DNA from: Siderastrea radians
Lineage: Eukaryota; Cnidaria; Anthozoa; Scleractinia; Rhizangiidae
Length of the DNA stretch: 64,000 bases
Assembly: GCA_964017195.1 (NCBI GenBank)
Contig: OZ024897.1
Span: forward strand, 41,043,424 to 41,107,423
Direction of reading: 5' to 3'
Shown: positions 26,001 to 34,942 of the stretch, piece after piece
How positions within the stretch are numbered: position 1 is the stretch's first letter
Layout: each line of letters begins with the position of its first letter
Made by a program: the position numbers and the translations under genes
The notes under the pieces: model-generated
What the model was told of the DNA's origin: nothing
The model's input: only the letters and a program-made list of their open reading frames with translations
Databases searched by the model: none

Positions 26001-29000
26001 ATGTTACGTGTGGACTTTCGAAGAATTGATTTCGTTCATCAAAAAAAAATTGTTCTCTTTCAATCTATCTAGAAGAATACGTTTATCCAATTAAAGAAAG
26101 GAATGCACACATGAAGAATGCAATCTTCATTCCATGATTGTTCATGCGTGAAGCACGTTAAATGTAAGCGAACACTTCTTGTTTACAATCATCTTTTTGA
26201 AATCTTGTATGAATCAGTTGTCATTCAAACCCTGTATTTAGAACCTCTTGTAAGTGACCACTTTTCTTTATCTTGAGGGATTTGACTGAACTGTCACTTT
26301 TTCTGTATTTAGAGTTGAAGAACCTGAGAGAGCAGGCATGGCATACACTGCTCCTGGAGGACCTTCTGAGAGGTACATGTCTCTAGGAATCTTATGGAGG
26401 ATTTATTTCAGTGTTAGTCAAAACTCCACAGCAGGTGTTAGCTGAGGGGAGGTGGTATCAGATTATGAGAGGAATGTTCTTTTGGGAGGTGTCAGCTTTT
26501 AATAATGTCTCCTTTGTGAAGCTGTGTGCTTAGAGGGAGTTGTCCTTTTAAAGTTACTTAATAGCTGTTCACTTCTGAAGTGGTTTGATAAACACTTATT
26601 TGCAAGTGTCTTGATCCTTAGAATACCTGTCCATTTACAGGGAGATAATGACATAGTTAATGTGTCTGTTTAGAACAGGCCCCAGTTGCTCATAGGCTGG
26701 ATAACTGTATTTGCTGGGTAAATTGCTACCTAGCAGATAGAAATTACTTCAACCATTGTATTTTATTTGCTGGACCAGTGATTTATCCTGCAAGTTATCC
26801 AGCCTTTGAACAACATAGGCCAGGTGTCAACTAGAAGGGGGAATGGGGTGCCCTCTTGGCACATTTCTCCACAACAAACCCAACATGTTGTAGGAAATTT
26901 GACCCTGTTTCTTTTAGGGGCACCTTCTCCCACAAATATTGGTAAGCTCAATAGGTTCCTTTTCATGTTTTTTATTTCATCTCTCTTTAAGACAGGCAGC
27001 TCTCTAATACAGACAGCACCAGTTTGCATTATTTTCATTTAAGAGATGATTGACTGCATTTGACAGCTAATTCTGTGCCTTTTTTAAACCAGTGCAACTC
27101 TGATCATGAGGGAAATGAAAAAGGAAGAGCCAGAGATGGTAAGCATGGGCGTGGCTACACCTGTGAGTGGCATGGACACCATTAAGAGAGCTGAGATGAG
27201 GTCTGCAGATGCTGATGCATACAAGGGGCGTGTCCACAAGTTGCCAGAATCTGAGCTGGTAAGATTATGAATAATTGGTAGGATAATGTTGTCAGGTATT
27301 ATAAATAAAACTTTCATTACCAGTGTATAACATACTCTGGTTGGTTACAAAGCTGATGAATAACATCACTTAACATTTGCTTAGCTGTGGTTTTATAAAG
27401 GAAACAGAAAACAGCCACATTTTGCTTCCATCACGTTTATGTGACATTATCACTCGTGGAAGTTCAGGAGAGTTCAAAATTACTTTTTAGTGGTTGTTTG
27501 CAGAACTATCTGTTCAAACATTTTGTCAAAAAAAAAATCCGGTTCCCATTAAGCATTGTGCACTGGAAAAGGCTACCACCACTTGCAACTTCTTTTGACA
27601 CGCGAAGCTCAATCGAGAGCATTGGCTGCTGTTTGCACAAGTCAAGAGAATTGAATAGAAACATGGACCAGTGCTATTTGAAAGTAACACACTACAAGAA
27701 TTGGTCCTGTGGCCAGACATTGTGTTTAAACTTGCTTTATAATGTAATGCATTAAAATAGTAGGTTACTTGCAAGTTCACGTTGGACAACATCTCAAACA
27801 CCAGCCTTAGCAAAAAAACTTAGGAAGCACTGAATTCCTTGCAGGGTTCAAAATAGCAGCCGGCTTCCGGCGACAGCCGGCATTTTGGCCACTCCGGCCG
27901 GCGATTTTTCACTTAAGAAATAGAAAAAAATGCCATCCCATCCCTTGATCGGCAAAATCAACGTCCCTGGAACGTCATAGTAAACGTTTCATATCAGAAA
28001 GTAATGCAGCCATGAAACACTTACACACATACCAAAAGCGAATTGGATGACGTTTTAAAAGATTTCTAAATTAAAAAAAAAACAAAGACAAATTACAGAA
28101 CGTTAACAATTATTGTCTCGACTCTTGTAAATCAATCTCTATTTGCCGGTAGTTTTTTTTTCCGGCATAGTTTGAATTCATACGTGATCAACAACGCGAC
28201 TTTTGAGGAAATAGACAAGGGGTGCCGAAGCAACTCATTTTCCTTTAGGAACCGGGCAAATTTTCGTTCACGACTCTTTGTTACCAACGGGTCTTCGATC
28301 CTGTTCCACTTAGCACCTTGTCGCTTTATTCGTGTGCTTTCGCCCTCTCGTCCAACTTAATTTGCTGGAGGCCAAAGGAAATGTACCGTCGCACTGAAAA
28401 TCAGTGTCAGTGTAGCGGCATTTATCATTTTCAAAGGTCTGATCTAATTCGTGAAACGCCAGTAAGGGACCCTGCCAGTCCGCCGTCGACGAGATTTCCA
28501 GCCCACACAGAAAAGGGCACATGACTTGCGTTATGTCGCAAAAGCAAACATCACTCCTGACGAGGAATTTAAGACAGAAATACATGCCATAAAGAGAGGC
28601 AGAGCGAAAATTCATAGGCGCACTAACCAAGTTTCACTATCGCCGCGTTGAACGCAACAATGATAAGTTGCGAAGAGCGAAATCTGATAATTAAAATCTT
28701 GGTCAAAGAGAGACACTGATCGGGCTTAGCGTACTCAGTCAAACAGTAGTATAAAAGTACACTCTTCGACCACTTGAGTGGAAAAGATACATCGGTGACA
28801 TATTCTCGCTGCGGAATGTTGACAAAAAGGAGATAGAAGAGTTTATTGTCCTAGCAAACAGTCGCCACCCGACAATTAAATTTACGGCTGAAATCTCGGA
28901 CGAAGAAATAAACTTCCTGGATACCACAGTTTTCAAAGGCGAAAGATTTAACAAGTAAGCAATCCTTGATATCCGCACACATTTAAGCCCACAGAAACTT

Positions 29001-31682
29001 TCCAGTAAACTCACTTCTCTTCCTGCCACCTACCAGAGGTTGGAAAAGAGTTATCAAAGGGTTTATCAGCGAAATCTTTCGTTGAGAATATTACCTAATT
29101 CAAAACACGCCTCCGTGCGAGAGACTACCCCAAAAGTCTAGTAGAAAGAATTCAATAACGTCCGAAGTCAAATTCAGTGCAAGGAAGTCGGCACTTCAAC
29201 AAAGAGAGACAGTGCCGAAAAAAAATTCTGCCTTTCGTAACTACGTACCACCCAGCTGTGCCTAATTTTAAGAACATCCTTATGAGCAAATGGCCTTTAA
29301 TTAAAAATCAACCATTGCTAAGAGAAATATACAAACACTTTAGCACGAGCATATGAGCTGCGTTAGGCGGCCTGTCAACACGTTATTCCATACTTGGGAT
29401 AGGTGCTTGTTCATTCTTGTTGACAGCCGGCTAAAAATCAGCCTTGAGAAAAAAAGCCGTCGAATTTAGGCTGAAAACTCTGATTTTATTTTGAACCCTG
29501 CCTTGTGAAGTTTCTTGGAGAATTTCTCAGTTTTTGTGTGCTCTGCAACTTGAAAAATGGTAGCACTAGAGGATAAATAAGTTGTATTAATTTACACTGT
29601 GGTTGCATTTAACTGAAATGTGTAGGATCAGATTTCAGTGGTTTATTATCTAAATGGAAATTTATACTGTATTCAGCAAAATGAAACTTTGCTCGTGGAA
29701 TTTTTTGTGTTCTGTTTGTCAATAGCTTTTAGTCACACGACAAATTAACTTCACATACTGTACTTTCTGTTGTATTCTATAGTCACACGACTTGAGTCAA
29801 TAAACTTCATCTTCTATTCTCTATGTCAAAAATAAACCAAAAACATTTGATCCCAATAAGAAATGTCTTTGTTCCACAGGGCCCTGATTTTGCTTCCAGG
29901 ACTAGCACTTGGGGTGGTGGAAGAAGGGATAATGTATCCTCCTACACTCGCACCTACACAACAAGTTCTACTTTACCCAGCCGTGGTGCACGTAGAGGTT
30001 TTGAACCTGAGGAGGAGAGGAGACGTAGCGCTGATGATCTTGATGAGCATGAAGGGCACAGCCGGGGCAAGGTACCTCTGGTAACAAAGGATGAGCTAGT
30101 TAGGATCTATTCGCCTGGATCAAGTGGCAGTGACACATTGAGGTCAGAACCTGCCCAGCATGAGATCAAACGATCTCTTAGAGATGACCTCAATTTGGAG
30201 CATGAACAAGGTGAGGGTGGCTTTGTCAGGGAGAGTATCAGGAGAAATGAGGGAATCATAAAGAGGGAGTCGATGCGTAATGACCTCCAGAGTGCTCCAC
30301 CTGAGGTCACCACAAGAACCATGATTATTGATAGTGAAAGGGAACCCACTGTGTATAGACAAGCACAGCCTCCAGAGGTTGAGACCCAAGTATTGACATT
30401 CGGAGGATCCCAAAATGGAGACCCAGGATTTAATCAAGGAACTCCCTATCGTTATAATGCCTCTTCGCCAGCTAGGTCACCAGAGCCTTATGCACCGCAT
30501 ACAAGACACTACAATGTGCCAAGCGTCACCACCCAGCGAGTTGTGTATGACCAAAATGGACCACCTATTAGCCCAACTTCGAGGGGTTAGTAGCGAAATT
30601 GTTTTCATCCAACATTTTTCTAACATGCTAACTGTGCATTGTATATGTCATGAGAAATGTTGGCCTCAAAAGACTCTCATTTAACATGGTCCATTCGTGG
30701 TTTACAGCCTGGTACTAATAAAAAATAATTATTAACCATTAATTGTTAATCGTTAATTACCGCTGCAGTCTGACCTCAACTCTGTGGTAATTCAGACTAA
30801 CTGTTCTCTTCTATTGTGCTGTTTGTTTTTGTTTTAGTGGAATGTCAAACCAGGGACACACTAGGAAATCCTGTCTGTGATGGGTGAAAATTGTCAGGTG
30901 TGCCTACTACTGCCATGACAATTTTTGCCAGCAATCCTGATCACCACAATTAGGGAACCAAATTTCTAATATCTGGTATGTAATTAAGCTGGCAATTCAG
31001 CAGCACTGATCAAAGACATCTGACAACCAATTTGGCTATTGTGAGCATATAAATGCCCCTAGTCAGTGTCCCTGGTCTTGTACCTCGGGAGGTCAAGCTT
31101 GCTTGATTTACTGATTAGTTTTATTGTGGGTGTGGTTAATTACAGGAACTCAAGATGGCGGCACAGTCATAACTCGCACCATCATGATGGGAGGTCCCGA
31201 GCCCACAAGGACGGAAACCATTCGTCAGACAACCATGCCAACTGAGGTCATTCAGAAGACCATCACTATTGAGGGTGATGGGAATCAGCTTACGGCAGAG
31301 GAGTTAAGAGACATCATCTCTAAACATGCAGGAGATCTGGACAGCAGTGAAGTGGTCACCACTGTAAGACATAACACTGTAATTCAAAAACTAGACGCCC
31401 TCGTCCACAATTCTCTATTTTTTATGCTTGTGCCTGCAGTTGCCCCCAAGGCCTGTTTTTACACAAAAAATGAGTCGTCTCTACTTCAGTCTGTAACTCT
31501 GATGGGTACTGGAAAATTCTTTTCCACTTGCCACCTGAATAGAAAGTTCCTCTTAAGATCTGCTTATTGCTCTGAATTTGTCTTCTCTGCCTGTCCTTTA
31601 CTTTTGTTCTGTTAGTTTACCTTTGTATTGTGTTGCATTCTTGAACCAAGGTTGATTAGCAATTAATTCCTGACCCAATGTA

Positions 31683-31725
<43 letters not shown>

Positions 31726-32976
31726 CAATTCTTTATACAGATGGCCTATATCACACAAGGTGGTTTTCAATAGGGCACTGTGAAAATATAACAAGATAAA
31801 ACTTAACTAAAATACTAAAATGCTGATATTGAAATATTAGAAAAGAATTAAGAGGGATTAAACACCTAAGTTCTACTTAAAAGGTGAAGGAAATGGAAAG
31901 CTATTTTAAAATTTAAACCTAAAGAATCATGAAAAGTCCTGTTGACTTTATTTTGTTTTCCTTTGGCTCTCAGACTTACACAACCAAAGTACAAGAGGTG
32001 AAGCAAACCAAAACAGTGACAGAGACACTGAGGGTTGTGGACGATGATGGAAACATTATAAAAACTGGTGACCCTGAGACTGATGCGGTAAGTTGAACTA
32101 TACAAAAGTGGGTATGCATAAACTCATACCATAACTGTGGTGTGGGGTGTGTGGGGGGGGGGGTGTTGGCACCCCTCCTTGCTTGGGCTTTTGTTGTGTT
32201 ATGACGTTTTAAAAAGGTATTACTTCTCATGACTCCATGATACATAAATAGATAATGTAAATTTAAAAAAATTTGCACTTAATTAAGTTTTGTTGGTTTC
32301 CACAACCTTAATAAAGTTGTTCATTAATTTCTGTTATTATGAATCCCCCAAATTCTGAATCCTGTCCATAGGTATAGGTAATACAGTCTTCCTTTAATAC
32401 CAGATCATTCTGGCCCTCTGGGGTTTTTTCTTAATGGATGGTGGGGCTTAGATGTATTTGGGAAAACAAGCCTTTGGAATCCCAATATATTCTTCTTTGA
32501 TAGAATGCACAATATGTGTGTGCTGACTTATGTATGTGTGTGCTGACTTCCTTCATTTGGAAATTTTACCTTCTCCTTTGCATTAATTTCCTTTATTCTT
32601 AACTAGTTTTGCCTTCAATCATAAAATAACAATGACAACAACAAAGAATCTCATGTACAAAATAAGAAAAAAAAGAGAAATAAACAAGAGCAAAACAGTT
32701 GGGTTGTGAAGGGGATGGGGGGAATATGGCTGTCTTAATACAATTTGTCAGATCTGAAGCCCAAAATCTGGTTTTCATCCATCTTGGGGCCAATTTTATG
32801 GCATCAGAAAAGTGAAAGATCTGACAGTTAACTTAAACCTTTACCTGGTAACTCACTGTTGTTGAATTGTTTCTTAGGCCATCATGGAAGCCATTCAACG
32901 AGCAAAACAAGAGAATCCAAACGCAAAGATTACTGAAGTTGTTATAACTAGGACAGATGAAGAAAGTTCAGCATAA
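13940..32976 (+). CDS. EPB41: Protein 4.1 (band 4.1/EPB41-like) FERM protein, 20 coding exons, 987 aa
   Basis: Twenty exons with matching phases give an uninterrupted 987-aa protein. FERM lobe F1 spans residues ~33-115 and F2 ~118-225 (YLMCMQLRDDINSGR, LPCSFGNQALLGSYVVQ). F3 spans ~226-309 and ends in the hallmark CVEHHTFFR. Next comes the FERM-adjacent region (~310-345, KFRYSDRT), a site of phospho-regulation in 4.1 proteins. Residues ~425-534 are an Arg/Glu-rich single helix or coiled coil. A long disordered Ser/Arg/Pro region follows, then the 4.1 C-terminal domain (~850-987). Protein 4.1 links membrane proteins to the spectrin-actin skeleton at the cell cortex. I recognise no canonical spectrin-actin-binding segment, so this may be a pan-4.1 form such as EPB41L. 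Orthology within the family needs a tree. Confidence 0.94.
15125..15229 (+). CDS. EPB41: EPB41-like exon 2
   Basis: Residues 48-82 (AKGLDLMHWVTTQLN, EKEYFGLLWED), the ubiquitin-like F1 lobe. Acceptor TTCTTTCTAAAG, donor GTACTC; phase 0 to 0. Confidence 0.92.
15560..15602 (+). CDS. EPB41: EPB41-like exon 3
   Basis: A short 43-nt exon encoding FWLNPQKKITTQLN, equivalent to the family's WL...K.I..Q stretch. Acceptor TTCCTCAG; ends in phase 1. Confidence 0.9.
16080..16510 (+). repeat. Degenerate minisatellite, period ~125 bp ('GTGACCATTCAA' family)
   Basis: Three or so tandem units share ACACCCARCTTGTGA, CATTCAAGTGAGAG, AAGCAGAAC-TTCCT and AAAGAGACCACyCCAGTGAC. The last unit reads AAATCCTAAAGTATGACCATTC. 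The same family recurs at 53940-54370. It lies in intron 3 of the protein 4.1 gene. Confidence 0.75.
17639..17714 (+). CDS. EPB41: EPB41-like exon 4
   Basis: Encodes FALVVKFYEPVPSHIKTDYTR, the F1-F2 junction (family motif VKFYPPDP...). Phase 1 in, phase 2 out, donor GTAACT. Confidence 0.92.
18044..18130 (-). repeat. (TAA)n-tailed retroposon end
   Basis: A TAA microsatellite is followed by TATTTATTACTTA..., then by CATTACA. The same arrangement is found at 41464-41550, suggesting the 3' ends of copies of one retroposon family inserted in minus orientation. Confidence 0.55.
18459..18503 (+). CDS. EPB41: EPB41-like exon 5 (45-nt micro-exon)
   Basis: Encodes YLMCMQLRDDINSGR, aligning with the family's YYLCLQLRQDI..GR. 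Acceptor TTACAAG, donor GTAGGT, phase 2 to 2. It is too short for ORF finding and was located because exons 4 and 6 leave exactly this gap in F2. Confidence 0.9.
18873..19195. mobile_element. 323-bp near-perfect palindrome (fold-back MITE)
   Basis: The left arm begins AAAAATATAAAAAGCGTTCTC and the right arm ends with its exact complement. The arms (~155 bp each) match almost base for base to a loop of about 8 bases near 19034; I see a single one-base insertion near the loop. The mirrored ORFs starting MIGNICKGGCEK are a by-product of the symmetry. No target duplication is evident. Confidence 0.85.
19447..19499 (+). CDS. EPB41: EPB41-like exon 6
   Basis: Encodes LPCSFGNQALLGSYVVQ of F2. Acceptor AATTTCAG; donor GTAAGC; phase 2 in, 1 out. 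Confidence 0.93.
19932..20005 (+). CDS. EPB41: EPB41-like exon 7
   Basis: Encodes GDYEAREHGDDYLDG and FAPNQ of F2, the family's GDYDPE.HG.DY..D....PNQ. Phase 1 in, 0 out. Confidence 0.93.
20448..20474. repeat. Perfect 11-bp stem hairpin in EPB41 intron 7
   Basis: GCTGGGTGGCA, a 5-base loop (AAGCT), then TGCCACCCAGC. The surrounding ~280 bp (20240-20560) is more compact than usual and may be a small repeat, but I could not find its ends. Confidence 0.6.
20850..20896 (+). CDS. EPB41: EPB41-like exon 8
   Basis: A 47-nt exon encoding TPELLEKIRELHKENR of F2. Phase 0 in, 2 out; donor GTAAGG. Confidence 0.92.
21484..21574 (+). CDS. EPB41: EPB41-like exon 9
   Basis: Encodes GLSPEEADLQYLKIA and MFGVDAHPAK, the F2-F3 junction (family motif L...YGVD.H.AK). 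Phase 2 in, 0 out. Confidence 0.93.
22132..22220 (+). CDS. EPB41: EPB41-like exon 10
   Basis: Encodes the start of F3 (LLIGVSHDGIASYKDKL, NKFPW). Donor GTAAGT in phase 2 inside the Trp codon. Confidence 0.93.
22447..22510 (+). CDS. EPB41: EPB41-like exon 11
   Basis: Encodes SKIDYVKYRKRNFIIKSHPG of F3 (family motif I.YKR..F.IK..PGE). Phase 2 in, 0 out. Confidence 0.92.
22893..22990 (+). CDS. EPB41: EPB41-like exon 12
   Basis: Ends F3 with the diagnostic AAKRLYKSCVEHHTFFR. Acceptor CATTACTCAG; donor GTATAG, phase 2. Confidence 0.93.
23219..23236. repeat. Hairpin AGACTGCTCGCAGTCT
   Basis: A perfect 7-bp stem with a 2-base loop. It lies beside a purine-rich AAGAGAGAGA tract in intron 12 of the protein 4.1 gene. 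The pattern resembles the tip of a MITE, whose limits are not visible. Confidence 0.5.
23523..23817 (+). CDS. EPB41: EPB41-like exon 13 (FERM-adjacent region)
   Basis: Encodes the FERM-adjacent segment with MGSKFRYSDRTLYQLHKEG, then a basic, Ser-rich linker ending MPWYLRQGGK. Phase 2 in, 0 out. Confidence 0.92.
24457..24836 (+). CDS. EPB41: EPB41-like exon 14 (Arg/Glu helix)
   Basis: Begins with a TEESTDTMTPEEREQYQREM helix. The second half is almost only Glu, Arg, Gln and Trp (REREQ... type), which predicts a long charged single helix or coiled coil. Donor GTAATG in phase 2. Confidence 0.92.
25190..26164. mobile_element. Tc1/mariner-like element (975 bp) with TA duplication
   Basis: The element interrupts a tandem repeat. 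The neighbouring unit reads TTTTAAGCGA, whereas here TTTTA precedes the element and TAAGCGA follows it, so the target TA was duplicated (25188-25189 and 26165-26166). The ends are inverted: left CAGTCAATGCACTTCACGC, and the right-end complement CATTTAACGTGCTTCACGC, both continuing ATGAAC. It contains one short paired-type HTH ORF and no DDE catalytic domain, so it is not autonomous. Confidence 0.8.
25733..25933 (+). pseudogene. Paired-type HTH fragment of a Tc1-like transposase
   Basis: A 66-aa ORF starting with ATG. It contains YDPGKPLPSNARNEIVNLF, then GLSDIPRNTRVPKGAVHKTV. This fits the N-terminal helix-turn-helix of the paired domain (the GRPLP...R..IV.L...G....DI.R...V..G.V.K. pattern) shared by PAX proteins and Tc1 transposases. 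The rest of a transposase (~340 aa with DDE) is absent. It is most likely a remnant of the element's DNA-binding domain. A short domesticated protein is possible but unsupported. Confidence 0.65.
26313..26372 (+). CDS. EPB41: EPB41-like exon 15 (60-nt)
   Basis: Encodes VEEPERAGMAYTAPGGPSE with symmetrical phase 2 ends, so it could be skipped without a frameshift. Acceptor CTGTATTTAG. Confidence 0.82.
26680..26820. mobile_element. Short MITE with GGCTGGATAACT termini
   Basis: The left part reads CAGTTGCTCATAGGCTGGAT and the right end, on the opposite strand, reads GTTGTTCAAAGGCTGGATAA. An internal TTATCC/GGATAA and CTAGCAG/CTGCTGG core supports folding. It lies in intron 15 of the protein 4.1 gene. 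A single-ended relative is at 2816. Confidence 0.65.
27093..27258 (+). CDS. EPB41: EPB41-like exon 16
   Basis: Encodes ATLIMREMKKEEPEMVS through VHKLPESEL. Phase 2 in, 0 out; acceptor TTTTTTAAACCAG. Confidence 0.88.
27842..29500. mobile_element. hAT-like element (1.66 kb) with 5-bp target duplication
   Basis: The termini are perfect 14-bp inverted repeats, CAGGGTTCAAAATA, flanked on both sides by CCTTG (27837-27841 and 29501-29505). The subterminal zones carry repeated AGCCGGC motifs. CAGGG ends with a 5-bp duplication fit the hAT5 branch. No hAT transposase can be read. The middle carries a dead Penelope-like element fragment, probably a nested insertion. It lies in intron 16 of the protein 4.1 gene. 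Confidence 0.78.
28764..29356 (+). pseudogene. Penelope-like element reverse transcriptase remnant
   Basis: The plus strand reads WKRYIGDIFSLRNVDKKEIE, then SRHPTIKFTAEIS and INFLDTTVFKGERF. A stop follows at 28956, and after a frame change comes LPFVTTYHPAVPNFKNILMS with WPLIKNQPLLREIYKHF. These are the YxDD block and the distal thumb-side motifs typical of Penelope-like reverse transcriptases. The catalytic YxDD reads YIGD, so one Asp is lost, and stops and frameshifts break the frame. No GIY-YIG endonuclease is visible. Dead copy. Confidence 0.8.
29880..30585 (+). CDS. EPB41: EPB41-like exon 17 (706-nt disordered exon)
   Basis: The largest exon. It encodes a Ser/Arg/Pro/Tyr-rich disordered region of 235 residues, likely the unique linker of the family. 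Donor is the less usual GTTAGT; its phase 1 end fits exon 18 exactly. Confidence 0.88.
30851..31074. mobile_element. Small MITE with CAGGGACAC termini
   Basis: Left end CAGGGACACACTAGG; right end on the opposite strand CAGGGACACTGACTAGGGG. Length 224 bp, in intron 17 of the protein 4.1 gene. The CAGGG start suggests hAT, but the flanks do not show a clean duplication. Confidence 0.62.
31146..31363 (+). CDS. EPB41: EPB41-like exon 18
   Basis: Starts the 4.1 C-terminal domain region with TVITRTIMMGGPEPTRTETI, then TAEELRDIISKHAGDLDSSE. Phase 1 in, 0 out. Confidence 0.9.
31684..31760 (-). repeat. (TAA)n microsatellite with retroposon-like flank
   Basis: About 13 TAA units followed by TGCAATTCTTTATACAG. 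The layout is similar to the other TAA-tailed repeats (18044, 41464), but the flank differs. Confidence 0.7.
31974..32087 (+). CDS. EPB41: EPB41-like exon 19
   Basis: Encodes TYTTKVQEVKQTKTVTETLR and VVDDDGNIIKTGDPETDA, core of the C-terminal domain. Phase 0 to 0; symmetrical, so it could be a cassette. Confidence 0.92.
32878..32976 (+). CDS. EPB41: EPB41-like exon 20 (terminal coding)
   Basis: Encodes AIMEAIQRAKQENPNAKITE and VVITRTDEESSA, then TAA. This is the end of the C-terminal domain (family motif L..AI..A....P...VT.VVV). Confidence 0.93.
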   Translation, partial: AIMEAIQRAKQENPNAKITEVVITRTDEESSA

Positions 32977-33458
32977 TTGAAAATAGTAAGTGTTGGGACA
33001 TTTTACGTAAAACTAGTATGAACTCAGGCTGTTGTAATTACAACTAGTTAGAGTAAGTTTGCATGAGAACAGTTCAAAAGAATAGGCCATTTTCATGATG
33101 CTGTCATTTTACTAACAAGAATTCTATTCTTTTCTTCTCTCTTATTTCAATTTTGCATATGCAATGAGGGTTTAAGTAACAATTGCCCTTACAGTGTATT
33201 TGCATGAGAAAATAATAAGATCATCAAAGATTCTATCTGGTAGTTGTAGTAAAATGACAGCACTGATCATCAGTCACCCATGATGTGTAAGCAATCACAA
33301 GCATGGTGAAAACTCAGACCGATAAGATCCTAGACCAGCATGGCAGGCGTACAGAGTCTGGTATGGACCTCAAAACCAATCACCAATCAGAAAGCTTAAA
33401 ATCTCACACAAGTTAGGATTGGTATGAAGATACCCCTCACAGGGAGTGGTTAATAAGT

Positions 33459-33652
33459 ATTTATTTATTTATTTATTTATTTATTTAGTTTAGCAGAGGC
33501 AGTGTGGCTGATTGGGGCAGAGGTGTTTCTCAGTAGCCCCAAGTTCAACTTCTTGGCCATGCTTGTAAAATATTAATAGTCAATGGTTGTTAACTTGTCC
33601 CTTTATTTATTTGTTTATTTATTTATTTATTTATGTGTTTATCTATTTATTT
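33459..33652 (+). mobile_element. Degraded tRNA-derived SINE between two (TTTA)n tracts
   Basis: The middle part (about 33490-33600) reads GCAGTGTGGCTGATTGGGGC, then AAGTTCAACTTCTTGGCCA and TGCTTGTAAA. This resembles a cnidarian SINE head and body that I recall. The box-B region has been partly deleted. TTTA/TTAT microsatellites at 33459-33488 and 33600-33652 flank it, the second likely being its own tail. Confidence 0.55.
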
Positions 33653-33916
33653 ATCCCCTTCAAGAATTTTTATTCTCCACTTGATATTAAAGAGACTTCT
33701 TTTCTATTGATAGAACGAGAAGACAAAGGACACTTAGCAGCATAGTTGGCCAAGCCAGCGAAGATTGTTAAAATTCAGTGTCCCTAAAGAAGGGATAGAA
33801 TGGAGGCAGCTCACTGATGTAGACATTAGTTGTGGGATTGTTGAAAAGCACACACGTAACATTACACAAGAAGTTAGATGGGTTCATTTTAATCACCATT
33901 CTTATAGTAATTGTAA

Positions 33917-33922
33917 AATAAA
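33917..33922 (+). terminator. EPB41: Candidate AATAAA poly(A) signal of EPB41-like
   Basis: Canonical AATAAA 940 bp after the stop and about 200 nt into the predicted spliced 3' UTR exon. Later AATAAA sites (for example near 35878) are alternatives. Confidence 0.4.
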
Positions 33923-34513
33923 CCATAAAATGCTCTCTTATTTCTGAGCAAGCTAGATAAGCCTAGCAAAAATGAAATGCTTACAACTATTTGGGAATTG
34001 TACCCGGAATGCTTAGGCTATTTTAATTTATACGATAGTAGTCATTTTCTTTTTCATTGTTCATTAGTTTGGTTCTCTACAGGCCACCTTATTCTCGGGA
34101 ATGTTAGAAGTCTGGGAATGAGTATCACAGACGCGAGAGACTGGAAGTTATCATGAACTGTAACTTAGTAAAAACTAAATGTCAACGGTTTCCAAGCGTG
34201 GAAACAGGTTTTACGCAGATTTTGTTAACTCATCCCACTCAAGTTCTTTTAATTTTAAAAATAGTTCTTAAAGTACACATTTCCAGTGGAGATGAGAAAA
34301 GCATCCTTTGCACTGTGTTCTGGCTGATTGTTGGCAACGTTCACACGCTATTGGATGCAATTCATGTGGATTTAGTAAAGGTAACAAAGGCCACATCGCC
34401 ACAGGACCTAGAAAATATCGGTTTGCTATTTTTTTGTGGGTATATTTCTTCTACTTTACGAATCGGTTTCAACTTGAGTCTTATGATTGAATTAAGACAG
34501 TACCACCGAGATA

Positions 34514-34942
34514 CAGTAAAACCTCCTGGGAAACGGACATTGGTTCGGAAAATCGAAGGTAGCATGAAATCACGCTTGATTTACGAAAGGAAAGCAAGCA
34601 GAAATACCATGGCACTCTTGTACAGTTCTTTGGCTTTCATTTGAATGGCCACACCTTCGGATTTTACTCACCTTGTACACATAATAAGCAGCACCCGCAG
34701 GAAAGCCAGGCCTAATGAGTGATTATTCGAATAAAAGGCACTGAGCACAACTTTCCTTGGCACTGTTGACTGTGTAATAGGTGGTGGTTCCACTTAGATG
34801 AAAGCTACTGAGTAGTACTTTCCTGTGAGTTCGGGAAATCGAAGGTAAATTTCTTATAATCTTCTTCCATGGAAGGCAAGTATTGGTTTGAAATGTCGGG
34901 AGTTTCGAAAACTCGGGGGTTCGAAAAATCTGGATTCCACTG
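34514..34942. mobile_element. 429-bp pogo/Tc1-type MITE with TA duplication
   Basis: TA flanks both ends (34512-34513, 34943-34944). The left end is CAGTAAAACCTCCTGGGAAA and the right end on the opposite strand is CAGTGGAATCCAGATTTTTC. Both ends continue with TTCGGAAAAT/TTCGAAAAC-type motifs. No ORF for a transposase. It may lie in an extended 3' UTR of the protein 4.1 gene. Confidence 0.72.

Larger units (their letters stand above)
24900..26290 (+). repeat. Degenerate ~75-90 bp tandem repeat, split by an insertion
   Basis: Units read AAGCGACCACATTCTTGAAA, then TCCTGTATGAATCAG, then TTGTAGAATC-CTTTT. Copies start near 24961, 25046 and 25119. After the Tc1-like insertion, copies resume near 26165 and 26251. 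It lies in intron 14 of the protein 4.1 gene. Confidence 0.75.
32977..33922 (+). other. EPB41: EPB41-like 3' UTR with a predicted intron (32986-33713)
   Basis: Ten bases after the stop, AATA is followed by GTAAGT, a consensus donor. A strong pyrimidine-rich acceptor (TTCTTTTCTATTGATAG) ends at 33713. Splicing would join the stop-codon exon to 33714 onward. AATAAA at 33917-33922 is the nearest poly(A) signal. The intron is too close to the stop to trigger decay under the usual 50-nt rule. Confidence 0.55.

Noticed and set aside
34153..34644. 163-codon plus-strand ORF downstream of the protein 4.1 gene
   Set aside because: It has no recognisable domain, no splice context, and its end runs into the pogo-type MITE at 34514. 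Most likely chance in the 3' UTR or intergenic DNA.
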